From Paracamarosporium sp. OC-R06-R3 (lineage: Eukaryota; Ascomycota; Dothideomycetes; Pleosporales; Didymosphaeriaceae), in assembly GCA_019828545.1 (NCBI GenBank), contig JACVRA010000155.1, positions 1-64,000 on the forward strand: 64,000 bases of DNA, given 5' to 3'. Below, piece by piece: positions 52,828 through 63,546 of the stretch. Every line of letters begins with the position of its first letter. Within the stretch, counting starts at the first letter, position 1. The notes under the pieces were generated by a model. It made no database searches. It had not been told where the DNA came from and worked only from the letters and a program-made list of their open reading frames with translations. Position numbers and translations under genes: made by a program.

Positions 52828-54928
52828 ATGGACGGAATATCTCCCCAAGAAAAGCGAGACGAAAAGGATGTCATCGTAGAGAAGAATGACGCATCTCCAG
52901 ACGCAGATGCACTCTCGATTAAAGATGCGGCACGAGGCGACAACCTACCAGAGAATTATTTCCTGAGCATAGCATTCATCGGAACTTTCTTGGCTCTGTG
53001 CCTCGGGCAGATATCAGCAGCCATATTTTTGCTACTGCCGACGAACGTACTCAGCTTCATCAACGAGGTATGTTTCGAATCTCCGGGAGATAATCTTGGT
53101 GCTGATTGTCCATTAGGATATCGGGCCAAGCAAGAATATAGCATGGGTAAATATTGCTAGAACGTTGGCTGAGAGCACAATGTTCTTGATTATGGGCCGC
53201 TTGAGCGATCTGTTTGGTCGTCGTTGGTTCTTCATTGGCGGCAATGCCTTGTGTCTGATCGGAGTTATCATCGGCGCATGTGCACAGAATATAAACACCC
53301 TAATCGTCGCCTCAGCTGTTTATGGATTGGGAGAATGCGTACAGCTGAGCTTTGGCGTGGCTATTGGAGAATTGGTAAAGAACAAACACAGACCTATAGT
53401 CGTAAGTAAACTTTCATTGCCAGAGTTGCTTCAAGCTAACCATGCAAGATGTCGTTTATCTTCGCGGCGTCAGCTCCGATTTCTACGTTCGGTCCGAAGA
53501 TTGCAAGGGCGTTCGTCCAGGATCCATCCTTAGGTTGGCGTTGGACGTACTACTTGAGTAAGCCATCATCTACTAAGGGTCGAAAGCGCCTTCAAAGCTG
53601 ACAACCACAGATATTATCGTTATCGGTGTTTCAGTCGTGCTCCTCTTCTTCTGCTACCATCCACCAAACTTTGAGCTGCTGCATGAACACAAATCGAAGA
53701 AGCAGCAAATGAGGGAGCTTGATTATCCAGGCATGCTTTTGTGGACCGCGGGACTTGTTGTTTTCCTTATGGGGATTTCTTGGGTAGGCCCTCCGCGCCA
53801 TATTGGAGAAGATTACGAGCTGATCAAAAACAGGGAGGGGTTATCTATCCCTGGAAATCGGCAGCAGTCGTTTGCGCAATCGTCCTCGGCGGTGCTTCCC
53901 TCATAGCTTTCGGCTTCTGGGAAGCTTACGGTCATGTCAAGTACCCCTTGATGCCTATGAAGCTCTTCAAAAACAGAGGTTTCATGGCGCTTGTGGCGCA
54001 AGCTACAAGTAAGTGAAGTCACTTATGTTTCAGTCATCGTCTGACAAATTCCAGTCGCGACCATGTTCTTCTATTCTGCGGTCTTGCTTTGGCCAGAGCA
54101 AGTCTCGGTTATGTATACTAGTGATATTGATTACGCTGGCTGGCTGTCTGTAAGTAGACGAGTATTCCTCCTATGAATCATTCTAATTAATATCCAGTGC
54201 ACCGTATCCTCAGCAACTGCGCTTGGACAAATTTGCGCTGGCGGAATGATCAAGTTCTTTGGGAACACGAGATACTGGCTTGTACTATCTGCCTTCGGCA
54301 TGGTAGCGTTTGTCTCCTCGTGCGCTTCATTAACTCCGAGCACACTAGGCCGAGGCATTGCGTTTACCATCATTGGTCCCTTCTTCGGCGGCTTCATTGA
54401 GTTGGCTGCTTTATCTCTTGCTCCTCTTTTCTGCAAGGCCGAAGAACTGGGTGTGTCTTCAGGCATGCTTGCATCCATTCGTTCAGCTGGTTAGTCTATA
54501 TTCCCAATTCATAACATATCTCTGACGATCTAGGTGGCTCAATTGCGGTCGCTGTATACACCACGATCTTGACCAATAGGCTGGCGACCACAATCCCAAG
54601 CGTCGTAGGCAGCGCCGCAACAGCTGCAGGTCTGCCTGCCTCTGACATTCCAGAAGTTTTGGCAGCTGTATCGGCAGGTACTGTTGCAGAGGCCCCCGGG
54701 GTGACTCCTTCGATACTGTCTGCCATCACCGGGGCCGTACCAATCGCATACAGCCAGGCCTTCAAGACCGTCTACCTTGCTTCACTTGGCTTTGGAGGTA
54801 TTGCTATTATTGGTAGCCTGTTGACCGTAGCCCCTGAAAAGCATTTGACGGATAAAATTGAAAGGCGACTTCACGGCAAGGGAGCTGCAAGGGTTGTAGA
54901 AAACCAAGAGAAGGGGACTGACGTTTAG
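52828..54928 (+). CDS. MFS transporter, TRI12/siderophore-type (14 TM)
   Basis: Eight exons: 52828-53067, 53117-53401, 53449-53557, 53611-53783, 53834-54008, 54055-54149, 54198-54489, 54534-54928; 587 aa, all phases consistent. After an acidic N-terminal tail the first membrane helix begins at FLSIAFIGTFLALCLG. DIGPSKNIAWVNIARTL and MGRLSDLFGRRWFFIGG (the MFS loop 2-3 motif) follow, then FAASAPISTFGPKIA, GWRWTYYLNIIVIG and further hydrophobic helices to LASLGFGGIAIIGSLL. The pattern is that of the fungal TRI12-like (PF06609) family, which includes trichothecene and siderophore exporters. In this cluster it may move the substrate or product of the acyl-CoA pathway across the plasma membrane; direction unknown. 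Confidence 0.9.
54173..54182 (+). other. TGAATCATTC, near match to the cluster motif inside an MFS intron
   Basis: Lies in the sixth MFS intron and matches 9 of the 11 bases of TGAATCATTAG in order. Probably chance, recorded because the exact motif is restricted to cluster promoters. Confidence 0.2.
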
Positions 54929-55223
54929 GGCTATCATGAATTACAACATATATGGTATGCGAGTCGGGCATCCCTCAGTAAGCAACTACCCTAGAATATT
55001 CTAGCTTATAACTGTACTGTGTCTCATCTGTTTTGAACAATTTATATCCCTGATATATGTCTAAATAGCATTGAGAACTCCACGAAAACCGATTGTGGAC
55101 TGCCTGATACATAAGGAAGCAAAAAGGTTGGCTCGCTAAAGACACCATGGAGACATGAGAATCGACTTTAGTCAACTTAAGAATTATTACGTTGAGGCAA
55201 TGCCTTTATACATTGCCTAAGCT
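54929..55223. other. AT-rich spacer with inverted repeat
   Basis: Nearly 300 bp of AT-rich 3' flank of the MFS gene, containing the second inverted repeat near its right end. No gene seen. Confidence 0.5.
55195..55218. promoter_or_regulatory. Inverted repeat downstream of the MFS gene
   Basis: AGGCAATG and CATTGCCT around CCTTTATA. The central 12 bases TGCCTTTATACA match those of the repeat at 52516-52545 (TGCCTTTGTACA) except for one base, while the arms differ but pair within each copy. It ends 5 bp before a small open frame. Confidence 0.4.
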
Positions 55224-55487
55224 ATGGCAGACTATTTCAAAGACATTATCGATATAAAAATCCTCTTGAAGAACCGAGTAAGGCTGCTTCACCAACAGGA
55301 GCTATGGGTCTATCTCGTAGACAGCTTGAGGATGTTTGATTATCCTGCAAAGACCAAAGGTGGGGCCGCTATCAAAGACGAAATCAAAAAGCATATTTAC
55401 TCGATTATGCGAGGTCATGTTGCCTCTAAGCACTGGCCTAGTTATGACTACATAGTGGAGGCGCTTCCTACACACTTTGAGCTCTGA
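55224..55487 (+). CDS. Small hypothetical protein, 87 aa
   Basis: Intron-less frame with an ATG at 55224 (MADYFKDIIDIKILLKNRV). The composition is protein-like and mostly helical, rich in Lys, Tyr and His, with no signal peptide or membrane segment. No family recognised. The DNA is AT-rich and the inverted repeat sits immediately upstream. It may be a real small gene, a gene fragment or chance. Confidence 0.3.
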   Translation: MADYFKDIIDIKILLKNRVRLLHQQELWVYLVDSLRMFDYPAKTKGGAAIKDEIKKHIYSIMRGHVASKHWPSYDYIVEALPTHFEL

Positions 55488-55779
55488 AGTAATCAGAGGA
55501 GTATATGGCGACTCGATGTGAATTTTCTAGTACAGAATCTATGTAAACTCATTAGATCTCGACTTATATCACTCAGAAATATTCCTCTCACACAGCTTTA
55601 AGTGGATAAACTAAGTCACCTCAACACACTTACAGGCACTACTACTTAAAGGAAGAGGATGTGATTCAAGAGGGCGGTTTATAAAGAAATCAATAATGAT
55701 CAAGTGACTCTATTAAAGCGGGTGAAGGTCTTTGTATAGTATGCCCTGACGACACACTAGTGTTCATCCACGTGACCTC
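55488..55779. other. AT-rich spacer, no gene seen
   Basis: Nearly 300 bp with several stops in every frame. It lies where the upstream parts of the P450 remnant would be expected, but no P450 motif could be read. Confidence 0.45.
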
Positions 55780-56027
55780 ATAAACCGGCTAGATCCTCCG
55801 TACGGGGATTTCCATCCAAGAAGCCTCTCACTGTGACATATGCTGCGGCGAACCGAGATCCAAATGTATTTCCAGGCCCTCACAGGTTTGTTCTTAGAAG
55901 AGAGAATGTGCGTAAGCATCTAGGTTTCGGCCGTGCTCGGCACAGGTGTGCTGGAATGCTGCTGGCAAGGATGACTTTGCAGGCCGGACCAAAGGTACTG
56001 CTAAAAGATCTCCAGAACTGGACATAA
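55780..56027 (+). pseudogene. Cytochrome P450 remnant (haem-binding end only)
   Basis: The frame around 55833-56027 encodes TYAAANRDPNVFPGPHRF, then RRENVRKHLGFGRARHRCAGMLLARM, which is the C-terminal P450 segment: the ExxR-distal NRDP region and the haem loop with its Cys ligand. The loop reads FGRARHRCAG where FxxGxRxCxG is expected, so the conserved Gly is Ala. No I-helix, ExxR or N-terminal part is found upstream, and there is no ATG in a sensible place. The piece resembles the class of fungal P450s with bacterial-like sequence. A truncated, decayed gene at the cluster border is the simplest reading. Confidence 0.65.
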
Positions 56028-59000
56028 CAAAACATTATGAACAAGTTTGCCCTGATGATTAGTATTGTTGTTCATGATCTCCCCGTTCGATAGGTATAAA
56101 GCAAGGATACAAATGCTGGAGCTGCTTCTCTGGCGTATGGAAATTATTATTTTTAGTGTGCCTCATGTCATAACAGCAATTGTTGCAGCGAAACAACTAC
56201 CAATATTATTCAGCTCAACAACCTGGTCTTGTGGCTTGCAACATTCTTCTCTATGGCGCTGCCCTACAAAGGCTGCTTCTTATGCAGAATGTTTGATACC
56301 GTAATATGGACTTCTCTTGTCATCATAGTCGGTTCTTCACAACAGGGAGATTGCTCTACCTTATCATCTTATCATGTAAACGTCTCCATACTGCTGTCGT
56401 ATCCTACCTAAAAGATGAGACACTGATGCTCTCCGTTATTGTCAATCTACGCTTTGAAAAAACCACCGCAATTGAAGTCTTACACCACGTAGATCTAGAT
56501 ATCCATAAACTTTAAATTCATACTACCGCTAGGCCCTCTTGAAAAGCGCCACCGATCTCTAACTGATTTTTGTAGCTCGCCACTGGGTCCAGCTATTTAA
56601 GCCATGGCGCTAGCGAGTGGGATGGTTACAGAGCGGGATTTAGCAGCTACGGTACGACATGCATCCATGCGAAGGAAGCTGCCGCAGAGTCTGCTAATAG
56701 GTGTCAAGGGTAGGTCTGATACGGTGCGCAATCGAATAGCGGAGGAACTGATCCTTGGGCCCTTGGAGCACATTGACCGAATCAGTAGGCGGATGTTAGC
56801 TGACCGCCATGTAGTCCGTATGTCTGGCACTGATAATGAGCTCATATCGTACACCCCGACCGAGCATATCTCCGCTTCCAATCCTCCCCCCGTCCTCCCG
56901 CTCCTCTGCACCCCGTTCCCTCCCCTCATCCACTAGATCAATACCCGCAAACGAATCAATAGCATTCCCAAGCGGATCTTACAATCTCCACCTCTCGCCG
57001 TCAACCGTTAGACCCTAGTACCTTGTCACATACAGTCCGTTCTTCTTCTAGCGCTTGTACCTCAGCCGCACCTCGCCCTCTTTCTTTGTCCCCATAACTT
57101 AGAGTTATATATTGGTGCGCTCGTGCACAGAGGGGTGGATAAGAGCGGCGGCGCTATGTAGGGCTACCATCGGTCTGCCTGTTGTCGAGAATAAATGGAT
57201 CAGAATAGGAGTGATGTCTAGAGGGAGTGCGCAGATAGGCTTCTGCTTGAGCAATATCTCGCCTACTTTTAGTGGTGGGATCAAGCGCTCTAGAAGTTAT
57301 GAAGTTATACTATGCAGTGTCTTCTAAGGGTAGGGCGATAGGTAGGAACGTGTGCGCGGTAGTGCATACGTAGCGCGCGGCGGAGATCCCATAGAGATAT
57401 TAGTGTAGAGGATGTGGGCAGGATCGTGATAGTGACAGAAGGAGGCTAGGAGGTGGCATCGTCGTAGACTGTAGGGGTAGAGTGCAATTGTGACAGCAAG
57501 TTGCGGCCAAAGATCGATAAGCTGATGCTTGGCGCGAAGCATTTCACGCCCAGTATCACGTGACGTCACAGCAGATCATTTCATACATATCTGGCAGCTT
57601 TGCAAACCTTTGAGAACGCACAGTTGCAAAGGCGCTGCTCTTTGTTATTATTTGTGTTTCTCTTGTGGTGCTAGAAACTTATCTCAACAGAATGCGGCGT
57701 TGTCACATATTAGAGGCTAAAAAACACCTTTCAATAGTCCCTCAACCTGCCTCGAAGCCTGCATATGGAAGTACGAGTCTATTGAGACCTCGAAGCTTAG
57801 ACTCTGGGAGTGTAATCGTTTCCTGAAGCGCCTCTAACAAACCCAGAATCTCGTACGACACCATCCGGTGCTACAGGGACACTACCTAGGCACGGTTATA
57901 GCATACCGAAGCCTCCGCTCACACACAGCACCACCGTCGGTGGTGTAGGATCCTTTGAAAACCAGGTATATGCCTGCCTGACTCGGTCTGGCAGCGCGAG
58001 CTCGAGAACGGCCGGTTGAGACACCGAAGACCGATGCAGTTAGACAAGGAGACCAGCCAAACGACTACTCGACGTGCCAGACTGTCCGCTCTACTCTCTA
58101 CACCCTATTGCCCATCTTTATGTCGAACTGAAGTCTCCTGCATAGCTGTCCGGATCGGGAACGCGTTGTGAGACCGGTTCGGCGTTGCGCATTTAGCGAT
58201 GACAGGTCTTCGGCATGCTGTACAACATGCTTGCCAACTCTATACGGACATGCCTCTACCTCAATTTTCGTTATAGTTATCCAAGTATATCCTTATTGTC
58301 TTCTACATAATCTTTATTGTTCTCAGAGGCATCTGGTCTCGTTCGCGCGGGGTTCGGATTTGGGAGCCATCTCCGCTTCGTTTGATGATTCGGACAAGTT
58401 GTGGATGAAGCAAATGAGATTTCCGCGCCTGTACGGTCAGACTCCGCGAGGACTATGAGATTCGATCTACTGCTAGAATCAACAACAAATCTGATCAACC
58501 GATCTCAAGGTTCGCTCCGTACTTGAGCGATTTTAAGGAGCATTTGTCTTCCGTTCACCACAAAAACGCTTGCTCGTTGGTGAGATTTTCGCTCACAAAA
58601 GACAGTATCTGGGACTTAGTGAGCGAATGCGAACGGTTTCTACAGCGCGTGGTGCTTCGTGTTGGATAGTTAAGGGTAGCCTCAGAAGTCGTGCATAGGG
58701 TGGGTCTTTCACCATTTGGTTATCGCATTGAGATCGATGAAGGGAAGCAAGAATCGTTCGAATAGAAAAAAAGAAAGAGCTATTGAAAGGTATGAGGAAA
58801 GACATGGGAAAAGTTTTCAACAAGGCGAACATTTGGGCCGAAAGACGTTGTGCACACATGTCGCTTGCGATACGACATCGTGCATGTTTGGACCAGCCAC
58901 CCTGCTTCTTGTGCCCACGAACCCACATGCGTCGGCGACCGAGCAGGTGGCCTGCCATGCACGCACCTCTTTTCTGTGTTACGGTACTATCGACGAACTT

Positions 59001-60218
59001 GATACGATTCATTCACAGAATCTGCACGGGCGACGGCGTGCTGAAGGACCGGCCTGGTTAGCATATCGCCATCCAAAACGAGGTCACAAGAGTTGTGTGC
59101 GAGTATGACCCGCCACGGCAAACCATGAGCTGCCACTGAAAAGGTACGTACCAGGGCTGTTGAGCCTCAGGCTGCGACCGATGCGCGCAATCCAACAGCA
59201 TTGCGCGTATCTCGTGCCACAAGCATCCTCTTCGCCCAATCCTTTGTCAAGCGCATTGCCAGGCTTGCTTCTTGGCTGCAAACCTGGAACTCAGTGGATC
59301 AGAGCATGCATAGCTCACGGACCGCTGCCTCGAGCTCATACGCGGAAAACTGGTTAGGCCCCGTTCTCACACTGCTGTCGTGATGCCGCATGCGGCTCCC
59401 ATGCCCCATGGCGAGCATTTTCCAGTCCTGATGGAGTCACTGGGTGAGCGCACCCATGCATTTCCCGGCACCTCCGGACTATAGAGGTCAGTCAGGGCAG
59501 GCTCCACTGACAACAGAGGGAGAACTGTTTCGTTTCTCTCTGCATGGCAGGTAATGCATACATTATTGCACCCGTGGCCGTAGTTTAGCTTAGCGCATGG
59601 GCGCTCATCCTTGCTCCCTGCCTTTTATACGGTCTTACACCCCACTCTTTTCGCCTGTGTGTGGACATCCACACACCCTCCAAACATCCGCCGTCCGCCA
59701 TCCGCCCTCTGCCTGACGTACAGCCACGGCTCTCCTGGGCCTCTGCTCTGGGTCCTTGCTTTGGCATCCCCTTGGGCACCCCTCTGTTCAATCTCAGGTG
59801 CAAGGTCAGGGCCCTTTCAACCTGCTCTGCCACTCAGCGTTCCAGCGCTGCTGGCCCTCGTCTGTATCTTTACCTGATCCGGATCACGACAACGATCCTA
59901 ACGCGCACTCTTTCAGCAACGCCTTCTACCGACGGAAGCTCTCAATCTCAGTCCTGCGAGCTGCTGTGAAGCCCACGTCTGCCCGACTGATCTAACTCAC
60001 CACCAAAAGTAAGGTTCACGCGCGGCGCGCAGGCATGAAAGCCAACGGGTCACCGTCATCCACTCGCTGCCCTCCGCCAGGAACAACCTTCACTGCCCAG
60101 CCCGGACCAGCCATATCGCCCATTCCCCTAGGGCTGAAGGGTCAAATCCCGGCCATCTACTGAGGCGGGTACTAGCCTCGGCAAAAGCTTCCTATTAGTG
60201 TCCACCATCACAGCCATC
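56028..60218. other. 4.2-kb gene-poor region
   Basis: Several short unrelated frames (for example 56604-56936 and 57112-57327) have no domains or splice partners. 57929-57945 holds an 8-bp inverted repeat CACCACCG-T-CGGTGGTG. From about 59600 the plus strand becomes pyrimidine-rich with an NCTCAG acceptor-like site, probably promoter and 5' leader of the next gene. No complete transposon recognised. Confidence 0.5.
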
Positions 60219-61609
60219 ATGGACACACCTCCAGATCAGGCGCTTCTGGCTGCTGGAGACCGCTTTCCACTCGTTCACACCATCCAGTCGCGCTGCAACA
60301 TACTCCGAGACGAATCCGCGAGTCGGCTTGCATGGCGCGCCGACGTTTCCAAATGGCTGGATAGTCTATTGCAACAGAATCAGATCACAGCATCAGCTCA
60401 CGATCATCTACTAGAGGAGCTCAACAGTCTGCCACAAAACTCTCACTTCTATGATTGGGTCTGGCAAATGCACCAAGCTGGCTACATTAACGACATGACC
60501 GTTTTGAATATGCCCATCAACTTGAAAGAACTGATGGAAGTTGAGCATCCCTCCGGCCAAGTTGGTACGTCAAGTGTTACTGTTGTTCAAATCTCTCTTC
60601 ACCCAACCTGAAAGACTAATTACCTTTATCAGAACCGCGATCGGAATCCATTAGCGCGGTCAATACCACACCCACTCTATCCACTTCCTCAGACGTCGAA
60701 GCCGGAGACGCCGGCGGTTTTTTCAGCAATGTCGACGTTCCATCCACACGAGGAACAGCCGAACGAAAAGAAGAGTGGCGTTGGTACGATTGGGTTTTGC
60801 GATACGTCCCATTCCGCAATCGTGTAGGACACGTCTCTTCGATGGCCTGCCGGGTAGGTGCTAGGGATCCATACCAGGCAGATGCCACGCTCGACGACGG
60901 CCAGGGCGGCAAACTCCTTGTCACTCTCCAACTCGACACTGCATGCAAAGACAATATCATGAGCGCCCACACCGCCGACCGTATGCGTGAAAAACGCCTC
61001 TCGGACACTAAAGAGGCCTTTGCGATGACGATAACAGGAGAGCCTGTTCATTCGCGTGGCACAATTAGTGCTCGGTGGAGAGGCGAAGACACACGGTTCC
61101 GTACAAGATACGAAATGACCGAGTTTCGGGTCGCGGATCGTGACCTCGAAGTCGACATAATCATTGGATACCGCGATATCATTCGGCTGGGCATAACCTT
61201 GAACCCAAGGCCTGGTTTCATCGCGACCCTCTTCATATCCAAAGCTTCTGCAGTAGATCGTACGTATACAGTGGTGACGTTGTGCCAGCAAGACTAACAT
61301 GAATTAGGTCGAACCGCTGCGAGCGATGAACGAGCTGCCAACTTAGCAGGACAGGCCGAATATGCTGAGCAGAAGAAAGACAAAAAGCGCCAGGTAAACC
61401 TTCACCTCTTGACTTACGCTTCGTCGATTAACTTTGTGTAGAAGGAGCGTCATAGATATGCCTCCGCCAACGCCGACGCACTCATGCACCATTACGTGCG
61501 ACAAAAAGCCATTGACAGTGTACAAGTACACCCTCAACAGCATGAGACCAAATGGAAAGAGTACTACCAGATGTACTTTGAGCAGTTCAACAAGGATCAT
61601 CCTCGCTGA
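60219..61609 (+). CDS. Protein with retropepsin-like domain, function unknown
   Basis: Four exons: 60219-60564, 60633-61259, 61308-61393, 61442-61609; 408 aa, phases consistent. Start at MDTPPDQALLAAG. The central part looks like a clan AA aspartic protease monomer: KLLVTLQLDTACKDNIMS (residues 209-226) with DTA in place of DT/SG, a flap-like FAMTITGEPVHSRGTI and the family's distal VDIIIGYRDIIRLGI (289-303). The same architecture occurs in retroelement Gag-Pol and in domesticated retropepsin-like proteins. No reverse transcriptase, integrase or zinc knuckle is encoded nearby and the gene has introns, so a host gene is more likely than an element. The C terminus is charged (QKKDKKRQKERHRY). 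Catalysis is doubtful without the Gly. Confidence 0.7.
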
Positions 61610-62567
61610 CTTGTCATGTTGTTTTCCCCGTAAAATATTTACGCATTTTTGAAGACTCTGAAACGGTGCTAGATTCTGTCCTTCAAGCCCCTATCACTTC
61701 AATTATTCTCGGCTTTATAGATGCGTATGTTCGACGATTGGAAAAACTAGTTTGACATTGACATCGGAGGCGTTCAGGCCATGATGGCTCTTCGCGACAG
61801 TTGGGATAAGAGCTATCGAGGAGACGGTTATGAACAACGGCTATGGCTGTCGATCGGCAGGGTGCGTTCGTTCGACTGACGGTAGATGAGGGTGTCATTA
61901 GGACTACCTTGTTATGAGCTCATCTCTAGACTAGTACCTCTTTTATTACCTAGCTCCCAAGTTTGGGGCGTTCTCTCTTACGTTTTCCTTCATCGTGGTC
62001 GACGACCTCAACAGATCAGCGACCGACAAGCACAAATAGCAACCTACCGATTATTACGATATGGGCGCACTAGAAAAAAAATGAAAAAAGCCAGGAAGTT
62101 AGTAAGGGTGGCAGGGCATTTCCCTTCTTTATATGATAGCATTTCATGTAGATTAGACGGATGGCATATCCTGGTAGTGATACAGGCCGACATCACCAAA
62201 TGAGAGAATGAGATCCTTGATCGATACGCAGGCTTATCAAACGAGCGAATTTTGATCCTATCCCAGGAACGGAATGTCGCAAGGATGCTGTCATCTCATT
62301 GCGCTTCTGGCGGAACCAATGCTTTCGTCAATAGAGAGCTTCTTCCGCAGCATAAAGTGTCGCTTAACAAACCGTCCACTAGAACATTATTACTGAAACG
62401 TTTCCCAGTCATAACGATTTTTTTCGGTGCTTTCCGCAATCTCGAAGCAAGGTCAAAGGAGAGGAAATTCAACAGCCGTTACAAACCCATGATTGTCATT
62501 CTTCCACGTTTCGCAGTTGACATTCTGGCTGCTTAAATTTCAGCGAAGTACGTTTCCGATTGCTGAA
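61610..62567. other. Spacer between convergent genes, no gene seen
   Basis: About 960 bp, AT-rich. A plus-strand frame near 61886-62203 has no ATG-supported domain content. Confidence 0.5.
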
Positions 62568-63546
62568 TCAGGTCTTGTCTGCGCTGACGAAGACAACTTG
62601 TACAGCAGCGAATCTACATTTCTATGTGTTAGTATACATATATATCTATATCTAAGGCATCATGGTTCCACTTACGCGGCCGTAACTGCAAAGATCTCGG
62701 ACCTTTTTGCCTTTGTTAAACCAACGAGGCAAACAGAAAGCAACACGTTGAAACCTGCAATTATCCCCAATCGCGCCTTCATAGAATGCACGACATGCAA
62801 GACCAGAATAGATAAGATTGGAATCAACGATGCCACTATGCTTGTAATCCAGTAAGTGATCGTGAATACTGTCGTGTCCTCGTATCCAATAACGCCATAG
62901 ATGGGCGATAATTTCATGAATCGATTACATCCACATTGAAAGAGATAGTGGATTGTTTTCTCAACAACAAAGTTCGAGAACGGGTCTTCTTTGGGCCTAG
63001 GACGAAGTGTGATTAGGTCGGGAATAGGGTTCTTTCTCCTTGAGAACGAACCCCATACGGTTCTATCCAGTCCACAAAGGGTATTCTTTAAGTTGACGTG
63101 GAGGAAGTTTTGTACGTGTTCGAGATCGTGCTGGCTGGGCTCAGGATAACTCAAGATGTAAGCCTGCTGGATGAGGGCTTCGTCTATCTCCGAGTGAGCG
63201 TCAACCCTTCCGGGTGGCCATGAGACGTACTATACAGCTTTAAAGTTTCTCGCAGTTTCATTACAAGATCCAGTTGTTCGGTATCGCCGTCTTCCTTTGA
63301 AGTGCTGAGCTGATACCAGTTGCGAGCATACTTTGCTTTCCGTTGGTGCTGGCTCTCACTATCTGCCTTCTGTTGTTCATGTAAAGATTCTTCAATTAGA
63401 ACGAGCTCTGCTTGAAGGTAAAGCAAGTTCTCGGCATTGAGGGCCCCAAAACGTCGGAAAATGGCACACTCTGGCCGAAGTCCAATCTCTCCAGCGAGCC
63501 TTGGATAGCCATTGACTTTGTTGTCAAGAGGCGCACTGGATGCCAT
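62568..63546 (-). CDS. DUF6594 membrane protein
   Basis: Three exons read leftward: 63546-63231, 63183-62676, 62613-62568; 289 aa. The N terminus (NGYPRLAGEIGLRPECAIFRRFGALNAENLLYLQAELV) is the DUF6594 signature seen in large families of filamentous ascomycetes. The middle is helical and polar. The end has three hydrophobic segments: FTITYWITSIVASLIPILSI, ARLGIIAGFNVLLSVCLVGL, and the last one rebuilt by splicing (IFAVTAAFAAVQVVFV). Two AG acceptors lie 9 bp apart; only the second gives this conserved end. Members are often near heterokaryon-incompatibility-type genes, but their function is unknown. Confidence 0.87.

Noticed and set aside
41556..54928. Host-selective (epoxydecatrienoate-type) toxin cluster
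   Set aside because: Peroxisomal ligase and hydratase genes are shared features, but no polyketide synthase, hydrolase or other diagnostic gene is present, and AtuA and MaoC proteins are not expected there.
57929..57945. CACCACCG-T-CGGTGGTG inverted repeat as an operator
   Set aside because: No supported gene starts nearby, so there is nothing to regulate; kept only as a note.
60219..61609. Intact LTR retrotransposon
   Set aside because: No reverse transcriptase, integrase, primer-binding site or long terminal repeats flank the retropepsin-like gene, and it has three spliceosomal introns.
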